A stretch of DNA of 20,000 bases. It comes from Bigelowiella natans CCMP2755 (Eukaryota > Cercozoa > Chlorarachniophyceae). The notes under the pieces were generated by a model, which was not told the origin of the DNA, searched no databases, and saw only the letters and a program-made list of their open reading frames with translations. Below, piece after piece: positions 9,638 to 17,833 of this stretch (within the stretch, counting starts at the first letter, position 1; each line of letters begins with the position of its first letter). The position numbers and the translations under genes are program-made. Location: the NCBI GenBank assembly GCA_000320545.1, contig ADNK01003179.1, forward strand, positions 37,501 through 57,500, written 5' to 3'.

Positions 9638-11204
9638 GAACATTGTTTCGAGAGTTATATCTGTGTGTGGTGGTGGTGGTGGTTGTAGTGGTATCGTGGC
9701 ATGATTTCAGAAAATTGTATTCACCAAACAGATTGACTACTAATAGACTACCCAGAATTGTCCAACATTCAACACAACGCCGGCCTTCATAGCCTCTAGA
9801 AAAATGCTTTGCAGTAGATTCGTTATTGAAGTTGTTTGTTCCTCCGGCAGTAGAAATACACCTAATAAAAATGAAAACTAATGGAACTATTCTGAAGTTG
9901 TCTAAACAACAGCAGCCGCCTATGCAACAGCAGCAGCAGCAGTCCACATGTCATCATCATTATCATCTCATAGGAGTGTTGTTTGTGCTACTAATAGTTA
10001 ATCCACTGGTTGGTACCTAGTGTCACTATTAGGCCCCAAAGAAATAATTTGGACTTTAGAACTCCCAGCACATTAAGACCCAGTTTTCCTATTCCTTTGA
10101 TCGACAACTTTGCCAGGCTATACTCGAGAAATCTTCGAAGTAACCGTATCCCTAATCGAAAACGACACTCATACTAATACAAATACAAATGCTTTTTGGC
10201 CGATACCAATGCCAGCCAATTTCAGTGATCCCACGAGTAGAACTTCATTCCATAGCATGGAAATTAGACCTAATGAAAGACACAGTATGTAATGGCCAAA
10301 AGGCCACGTATAATTCAGATGTGCCAATTATACTTTCTCACGTATAATTCAGATATCCCAAATTATACTTTCTGCTACTAACACTTCGGTGAGATGATTA
10401 CATAGTTGTGTGAAACCTCTCGCATGTCCCGCAATTCGATATGCCTTGACCGCTCTAATGAAATCTTTTTTCATCAACACTTTCGTAAATCTTTTTGCAA
10501 CCTGCGACGTCACAGTCGCATCGTTTACAACAGCTTTAATGTCTCCGGCGCAGTTTTTGGGCATTTTTTTCATTTTTGCTTTCTCATCTTTCTCGCAGAG
10601 AGTAGCAATTCCAGCATTATCTTTTGCTATCTCAAGTTTTGCTTGTGAAAATGAGCTATATCCCCGTCTGTAATTGGGTTTGCGTTGCAATTTTAGGGGC
10701 AATCTAACAACTTCATTGGAAAATATCGTCATATATTTTAGGGGCAATCTAACAACTTCATTAGAAAATATCGTCATATATTTTAGGGGCAATCTAACAA
10801 CTTCATTAGAAAATATCGTCATATATTTTAGGGGCAATCTAACAATTTCATTAGAAAATATCGTCATATACCGGACTCCTCCCTGGCTAGTTCTAGTAGT
10901 AGTAGTTGTGGTTTTTGCTGTACGTGTCTCATTGGGAGACATAATCCATGAGAAGGATTTATATAGCTGCCGCCAGAGATGATGAACTCCTGGCAGACCC
11001 AGCGAACATCTTTGATCAATTTCCCTTTCGTTGCTGATAATCTCACTCGATGTGACTAGGACAAATTAGCACAGATGAGATAAGGAACTAAGGAAAATTC
11101 GTAACATTTTAAAAATCACCTTTGGCGTCAACATAACGTTTGTGTGTCTCCCCAACTAGTATCCAGCTATCTTCCTCATCGCTAGGGTCAAGTGGTGACT
11201 CCAT
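9233..11204 (-). CDS. Unrecognised spliced gene, about 418 aa, repeat-bearing with hydrophobic C-terminal half
   Basis: I do not recognise this protein. The proposed exons (minus strand) are 11204-11120, 11055-10369, 10151-10017, 9861-9752, 9598-9491 and 9364-9233. The phases agree throughout. The start exon reads MESPLDPSDEEDSWILVGE, acidic and well formed. Exon 2 (about 229 codons) has a short poly-Thr, then four in-frame copies of a 15-residue unit (KYMTIFSNEVVRLPL), then a Lys-rich stretch and a basic, helical-looking segment (VAKRFTKVLMKKDFIRAVKA). The C-terminal exons contain hydrophobic segments LFLWGLIVTLGVFLL and AGVVLNVGQFWMVIPAMLFL, which may be membrane helices. The protein ends EDGLTCTYIEMSRI. 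The exon 2 end is uncertain: donors at 10385 and 10379 pair equally well with an acceptor that starts exon 3 at 10173. A membrane-associated role is inference only. The plus strand of exon 2 is also open, but it lacks splice partners. Confidence 0.6.
9605..9636. repeat. (CA)n microsatellite in intron of the 418-aa gene
   Basis: About 16 CA units lie immediately upstream (on the minus strand) of the acceptor used by the exon starting at 9598. A GGT-rich run at about 9667-9683 lies in the same intron. Confidence 0.93.
10305..10373. repeat. Tandem duplication of about 35 bp at an exon-intron boundary
   Basis: Copy 1 is 10305-10338 and copy 2 is 10339-10373. Both begin CACGTATAATTCAGAT and end AATTATACTTTCT, with a few differences between. 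On the minus strand each copy carries GAAAGTATAATT, the sequence proposed as the 5' splice site of exon 2 of the 418-aa gene. The candidate donor is therefore duplicated. Confidence 0.85.
10691..10870. repeat. 45-bp minisatellite, four copies
   Basis: Four head-to-tail copies of a 45-bp unit beginning TTTTAGGGGCAATCTAACAA, with starts at 10691, 10736, 10781 and 10826. They differ at only a few positions (for example GGAAAA/AGAAAA and CAACTT/CAATTT). The length is exactly 15 codons, so copy number can change without a frameshift. The array is open on both strands, and I place it in the coding sequence of the minus-strand gene. Confidence 0.95.
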
Positions 11205-13121
11205 TCACACGTAGACGTTAGGAATAGAACGCTTACGAATTTGAGAAATTTCCCAGAAATGTCTGCCAAGGCGTCCAACATCCAAAAACATAGGCTATTT
11301 AGCATTTACGACAACAACACATTTGTGCGACTTAGCATGTGGTTTGCTGCTGCGTGGTAGTCCTGTAGTCCAATCCATCGTGGTCTACCAACTGAACTGC
11401 AAAGAATTCACATGAGCACTTGGCTGCTGTTGTGATGCATTCAATGTTTAGTTCGTGCCAATTTGTATGAACCCTGTTAATTTGCTAGTCAGTCCTCCCT
11501 GAAGCCAGCTCGAGGCACTGCATTTCGCACATTGCAAGTGTCTTGTCACACTTTGGAAGTGCAGTTTTTCATCATTGTTCTCATTGTTCTCATTCACTGC
11601 AAACGTCTTGCCACGTAGTTTTGGAAATGCAGATCCAGTTCATCATCATTGTTCATTGTTCAGCGTGTCTTGTCACACTTTGGAAACGCAGTTCATCATC
11701 ATTGTTCATTGTTCATGTGTGGAAATTCTTGTCGCAGTTCACAGCCCTCTCAGCATGCAAAAAAATGGCCTTCAAGGTCTTCACCTTGTCCTTTCATTCT
11801 GTGATTCATTGAGGAGGTCACGGAAGAGTTGGCGTGACCCATGACCCTTTCAACCGCTCCTGTCTGGCTGTGGAACCGCTTCACTCATTCATTCATTCAC
11901 CTGATGCAGCTGAGAAGTTGGAAATGGGCGAAGCTCGTTTGCCCAACCTGGACAGCTTTCCCGCGTGGCACACCACAACACCGATTGGGTGGGGAGGATG
12001 TGTGGACGAGCGAGCACATTCCCCGATGACCCTTTCAGAGCCCTTCCAACATGCACGAAGCAAACTGAACAAATGGAGAGACACAGCGACCACAAAGGAC
12101 GGGTTCCTGGGTTCCACACAGTTTTCATTCGATCCCTGCTTTGTCTGTCTTGTCGTTTGGACCCACCACACACAACCACAGTCTGCGCTGGCACGTTGTT
12201 GGTTCGTGGTGTTCACGCAGTGATGTCGTGCATGCCAGCGTGCGTCGTGTGCGTGCATGTCTAACTGCAGCTAGCTGCTAGATGTGCATGCAGTCATGCA
12301 TTGTGTGCAGACATCGAGAGACAAAGTGTGCGCTACCAGCTGGAGCACATGTGTCAGCACACGCTAGCACGTGTATGCATTGCTTGGTGCACGTGGATTT
12401 ACAAATGGTACGAATGCACTTGAAAGGATCATGCACAACACACACATGCAAGCAAGAGACAAAGCACAAGTGTGCACACGTGTCTCTGACTGCATCTGTC
12501 ATTGCGCACAGTGTTGTCCACGTTTAATGGCTATACATTTGTTGCCAATCACGATGGTCACGACGACACTGCGTGACACAAACAAATTGGTTGTTGATTG
12601 CCGTAGGCTGTCCTACTGCGTCAATGGAGCACTAGCGTAGCTAGCTAGCAGCAGAGCACGCACACGCTGTGCACCATGTTTGCACATTGCTAGATTGTCA
12701 TTGCGCAACAATGAATTGGTCACACATGGTTCTCTGGATGTCACGCTTGCGCAATTTTTACTTTCAGCTCAGCCCTGTGGAAGCTTTGGCAACAAACAAA
12801 ATATGATGCGATCACATCGTATGCACATTCATGGTCGCATGCATATATATGCGGCCACAATTCGATCAACATCTGTGGAGCAAAGTTTGCATGCTCAACG
12901 GATGATTTCATTGCTAATCCACGTTGTGTGTTTTTACATTTTGATTCTTTGTCATTCATTTCTGCTTAATAAATTGAAGTCTCGATACCTTCATGGTAGA
13001 GATCTATTGTTAGGTACAGTGAAGATGTTTAACTTCCGTACTCGGCTGACGAGAAGTACAGAAGAACTCTTTGACATTTTCTCACTTTTTATGACTCAAA
13101 TATATATATTCTTTTTCGTCT
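11205..13121. other. Gene-free TGCA-rich intergenic DNA
   Basis: This is the space between the start of the 418-aa gene and the stop of the 124-aa gene, so it holds the former's promoter and the latter's 3' UTR. TGCA, GCATGC, CTAGC and GTGCAC words are frequent. A degenerate tandem repeat lies at 11541-11735. Several open frames of about 100 codons overlap on both strands at 11834-12264, but none shows protein-like composition or phase-matched splice partners. No RNA gene was recognised. Confidence 0.5.
11541..11735. repeat. Degenerate tandem repeat of about 59-65 bp, three copies
   Basis: Copies start at 11541, 11606 and 11668, each opening TCTTGYCAC and then TTTGGAA..GCAG and TTCATCATCATTGTTC. 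A fourth truncated opening lies at 11727. The spacing shrinks from 65 to 62 to 59 bp through loss of short internal pieces. Confidence 0.75.
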
Positions 13122-14014
13122 TCAAGGAGAATCTGGCGGGTTAAAGAGGTTTTGGAGGTCAACGTGTCCCACTTTCGCTATCCGTCTTGCTTTGCGGAGA
13201 TCTTTTAGTATTGTGTCATTTAAACTAAGATTATCCTCATCCCAGCTCACATTATTTCTTCGTCGTATTCTTTCGGTTTCGACCCTGAGTTGTTAAATGT
13301 AGATTGTTGTTGTTTATGTATAAATTTCTGAGTTGTAATCAGAGATTCTTCCACTTCCTATGTATTTACTCAAATAGAACACACGAATGCACACAAACAT
13401 AATACAAAACAGAGTGCAAAAATTCAGGCTCATGAATCAATAAGGTTCAAATGGATTAGAGTGACGAATTATCAGTGATAAATTGACAGTTGCCGTGAAA
13501 TAACAACGTATTTACTCACTTGCCATCGAACAAACCTTAGCATACGTGCAATGTACATGGACAAGATGTCATATAGAACGAAGTATACCTTCTTTCAACA
13601 TCACTTGGTAGCTCATTTTGAATCGCACATACTCCCATTTTATTCTCCTTCGTAGTTCGGCTGTAACTCTTAAATGTTGTTCTTCGTTTTGGATTATGCG
13701 TTAATGCAGAGCAAGCCCTTTCTCGCTTAGGCAGGAGCAAATCCTTCTCCTGTGCCTGGAGCCGACGGCAATGATGGGGAGGAAATCCTAAGAAATCCCC
13801 CTGTATTTCAACTCAAAGACTTACTGCCACAATCCAAAAAAAATGGTAAAAGGCAGCTTTCCGAAAATAACGGATCATAATTTTAGGCGATAAAAACTAA
13901 ATCCAAATCAAGTGGGAAAACATAGGATGAGACAACAAATGTTAGATGTCGCACAATGAAAAATAAGTCCGTTTGGACAAATATTATAATACGAGAAAGA
14001 CCAGGAGCAGCCAT
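13122..14014 (-). CDS. Unrecognised basic 124-aa protein, 3 exons
   Basis: The exons on the minus strand are 14014-14002, 13787-13589 and 13284-13122. Phases 1 and 2 agree at the two junctions. The first exon is only 13 nt (MAAP plus one base). The protein is Arg/Lys-rich (KRERACS, NPKRRTTFKSYSRTTKENK, VERRVETERIRRRNN), then has a WDEDNLSLND segment and ends QNLFNPPDSP. The WDExNL motif and a Pro-x-Ser-Pro end recall protein phosphatase inhibitor 2 (I-2/Glc8: WDExNL ... EPxTP), but the match is too short to assign, and a KGILK-type motif was not seen. The composition suggests a soluble, possibly disordered nuclear protein, which is inference. The downstream exons are more certain than the tiny first exon. 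The gene diverges from DDX24, about 1.1 kb away. Confidence 0.6.
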
Positions 14015-15111
14015 CCAGCCAGTAGCATCATCGCGATACTACTAGATCTGCATGAATAATGCGATGATGGTCTGCACTCACCTCTTCAAATTAATGGGTC
14101 CTCCTGATCATCGAACCACTCATTACCGACGTACAAATGCATTCTCATGGTTCTCTTGTATCCTGCGTAGACACATGAGAGGAGATAAAGTGGCAGTAGC
14201 TTCTCGGCAGCTTCGGAGTTTGCCGAATCTTCTTCTCCTTTCCCTTGCGGTGTTTCTCGTTGCGCATCCTCTGTCTAACGTCAAACCTCTCTCCAGAGGC
14301 GGTGGGACATATTTACCTCCCGTTTTTACTACACAATAGTGTACATTATACATATATAGAGGAGACGCTGTACCTACATAATCATTTCGTCGTCGTGTCA
14401 AGACAACGTAGGTCTCTGTCATCGTCATCGTCGCCGTCGCCGTCGCATCTTAGCATCATCATTCGTATCGTCGTTATTTTTGAGAAGTGGATATTCTTAT
14501 AATTGGAGCTGCTGTGTTTAGTATCATCTCGACTTCGAGGCGGGTCGAGAGCGAGAGTTGTGAAGAAGAAGAAGAAGCAAAAATTAGATGTAGGTAAAGA
14601 GTCCTCCTATGACCCGACAACAACGGCAGGATGGATGGGGGGGGCAGCTGATGCCAGGTGCGCTAGCAAAACCACCACAAAACGACATTTTGATGGTTCC
14701 ATTATATCGTCGTCTCATCACCCTAAACGTAACTACATTCTTGGCTCTTCTTCGATATGACGCTACCATTGTCCTTTTCTCAGCAGTGGAGGAGGAGAAC
14801 CCATTCCTAACACCTATTTTGGCCCTGAGTAAGAACAATCTTAAATCTATCAACATCGCCAATCAATTAGAACGTACATGCGTGTGTTTGTGCGTGTGCA
14901 TTAAATCAATACATAATGAATATGTGCATCAAGCAATATCTACATTCTGTAGTGCGAAAAATCCACGTAAGACCACCACCTGGACGACGTGTCAAAAAGA
15001 GAAATGATGAAATAACGTTCTACGCCTGGACAACGTGTCAAAAAGAGAAATGATGAAATAATGTTCTACGCCTTATCAATTATAACTCTGGTATCATCAT
15101 AACACAGCGCC
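14015..15111. promoter_or_regulatory. Divergent upstream region of the 124-aa gene and DDX24, with an ambiguous ORF
   Basis: About 1.1 kb separate the two outward-facing start codons, so both promoters should lie here. The longest open frame is 14609-15007 on the plus strand (132 codons). Other frames on both strands are also open over about 14580-14860, so its coding status is undecided. GAA repeats lie at about 14562-14578, and a GTGAGT donor-like site lies on the minus strand at 14082-14077. Confidence 0.4.
14979..15070. repeat. 46-bp tandem duplication just upstream of DDX24
   Basis: Two copies of a unit beginning CCTGGACRACGTGTCAAAAA lie at 14979-15024 and 15025-15070, with only about two mismatches. 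They end 41 bp before the DDX24 start codon, so they probably lie in its 5' UTR or core promoter. Confidence 0.9.
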
Positions 15112-16952
15112 ATGCGCATTTTGAAGGACAAATCGAAGTGGAAGCCGAAAAAGGTACTAAACCAAAAGATAATACAATACACATCCAATTCTATTATGTA
15201 AGGTGATAGTGGTGATGACATACTAGGATCTGTATGCTCTATTTGTCCCCCTCCATTAATAATGTAGATTGATTTGGATATGGCCTTTGGAATGGATATC
15301 TCTCATTTGATAGGTTATTCTCTAGATAACATAAGAGTATCAATTACTACCTTTGCCTGCTTATTATTGTTGGTGCTGCTGCTGCTTTATGTGCGCCTCT
15401 TCCTCCCTCTCCTCATCTTCCTCTACCATTACTGTTACTGCTACTGCTACAACCTTTCTCCTAATACTGCTCTTTTATGGATCTTTCTCCTACATTTCCG
15501 TGTCCTCTTCTTCTTATTATTATTTGTCATCATAGAGCAGCTGTCACTATCAATTTACATCATGTTACTCAAAGTAGTATCTTCTTCAATGCTGCACTAC
15601 AATTGGCAGCAAGGAGAATCACAATCATCACCACGTTGTTATCACATATAGCAAAATTTTATTCGTTCTTCTTATACTTTGTCGTCCTAGGAATCGAGGA
15701 GCTTTCTGAAGATAATGCGATGAAAATGCTCACTGACGATATACATCCTGGTCCCCCTCCTTCCTCTTCTTCTTCTTCTTCTTCTTATTCCCTAAGACGT
15801 TGTTACCCTACAAAAGCTCCTGTCTTATCCCATCTCTTGCCTCATAATATGTCATTCTCTCTTGAAACTTGCCTCTTCAAATTGCTCCGGCCTTTGTTGT
15901 TTTCGCATTGTTTCATGTGCCCGCATCGTGTCTTTCCTTTGCTTTCCATCTTTTTCTTGATCATCATTATTATCAATATTGTTGTTTGTTGGAAGGAGCG
16001 ACCTCAAGGCATATGCGGCAATATGATAATAATAATAAAGTTCATTACACAGGCTTTTCACTACATGTGAAGCAGGTATGTGATTGTAGTAGTAGTAGTA
16101 GTAGTAGTAGTAGTGCAAGGAGAAGAGGAGGAGAAGAAGGGAGGGGACCATCTGCTTATTTATATACTCTTAACGCCCCCCCCCCTTCATACCTCAATAA
16201 AATAGAACCTGTCGAGGCCGGAGGGAGTACCGAATTCGCTCGTTCTTGAGTATATTAACGAAGGTGGGGAAGTGATCGGAATGAACAACAGTGTCTCATC
16301 AAGGAGGCAGCAGCAGCAGCAATCGGCAATAATATCAAAGAATAAAGCATATGGCACCTCATCAACGACAAATAATGATGTGTATGGGAGAGTTGGTGAT
16401 TCTCACCATCAAGAAACAACAACAACAACTACTACTGCTAATACTGATAAAAATATTCTGGTGCCTGATATTCACACCCTCGCTGACGATGGGGTTGAGG
16501 TCTTGACCGTCACCAGAGAAGGAGGAGAAAAAGGAGAGGGGGGAAGGAAGGAGAGCGATGGAGAAGAAGAAAAGGATGATGGTGATAATGATGATGATGA
16601 TGTTGATGATGAAGAAGATGATAATGGGCATCAAAAGGAAGAACAAAAGATAAAGAAAAGGCTGCGAGATGAGTTTAGCACGGAGGAGAAAGATGATGAG
16701 GATTATGATAGCAGTACTGATGATAACTTAAATGATGATAATTCCGAGAATGGTGGTGTTGGAAGAGGGGAAAGTGATGAATATACTACTCCGCAAAAGA
16801 AGAGAGAAAAGGAAGATAAGACGACTACGACTACTACTTCCAAGAAAAGAAAAGCACAATATCATTACTGCTGTGCCAACGAAGAAGAATTATCTCAGTA
16901 TGATTCTCTTGGAACAACAGAATCAAGAGAATCGAGACGACATCATGCTAAC

Positions 16953-16985
<33 letters not shown>

Positions 16986-17791
16986 GATAGCAGTGATGAT
17001 GATCATGATGATAAGGAGAGGAATGATAATAATGATAACAATCCTTGGGTTCAAATTGGGTTGAAAGCTAAGATCGCTACAACTCTTACGGTATTGATTA
17101 ATTCAAACACAGATCATTGCTGTTATATTAACAGTTATACTTGTCATGTTTGTTACTACTATTTCATTCTTATTCTTATTATTCTTCAGAATACATTGGG
17201 ATTTAATCACCCGACACAGATACAGAAACAGTGCATACCACCGGTAACAACAACAACAACAACAACAATAACATGCTGCTGCTACTAGCAAAGTATGTGT
17301 TTGCAAGTTTTGAAATCATTCCATCCATGGAGATACTGCTTGTTCTTCCTGTTGTTCTTCTCCTCCTCCTCCTCCTCCTCCTCCTCCTCTAACTACTACT
17401 ACTACTACTGCTACGACGACTACTACGATAACGACTACTACTACTACTACAACAACAACAACAACAACAAGCACACGCATCTGTACCCCCTCTCCTATTG
17501 TTCTTCTTCTTGGTGTAGTGAATTAATGCATGGATGATAACGTTTCACATGATAATATTAAAAATAATAGTAATGATAATACAGGCTATAGCTGGTAAGG
17601 ACGTTCTTGGTGCAGCACAGACAGGTGCTATGCTGGTTAATGCACATGTGTGCATCCTTCTTCTTCATTTTTTATCCTTCTTCTTCTTCTTCTTCTTCTT
17701 CTTCTTCTTCTTCGCAACCTTCATCTCAATCTCTTTGTGCTATCATGCAGCAAAGTTTTTGTGTGCTTTACCATTTATTACTACTCCGTAT

Positions 17792-17833
<42 letters not shown>

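Noticed and set aside
10406-10982. Plus-strand ORFs across the minisatellite and its flank
   Set aside because: They mirror the minus-strand exon and end without splice partners. The minus strand links to five other in-phase exons.
9233-11204. Peroxin PEX11 identity for the 418-aa gene
   Set aside because: Short segments (FRLG, DLRNAIYFAL) recall PEX11, but their order and the rest of the protein do not fit.
11834-12264. Four overlapping ORFs of about 100-130 codons on both strands
   Set aside because: The frames are open on both strands at once, their composition is not protein-like, and no phase-matched splice partners were found. The stretch is moderately GC-rich with few stops by chance.
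14123-14428. Minus-strand ORF with GGKYVPPPLER as 5' exon of the 124-aa gene
   Set aside because: It could join in phase 1, but the nearer 13-nt exon with its own ATG (14014-14002) gives a complete, simpler gene.
15797-15960. Short 46-nt intron in DDX24 using the AG after the CTT run (15796)
   Set aside because: The frame that follows meets a stop and lacks family similarity. The acceptor at 15995 keeps phase and joins onward to exon 5.
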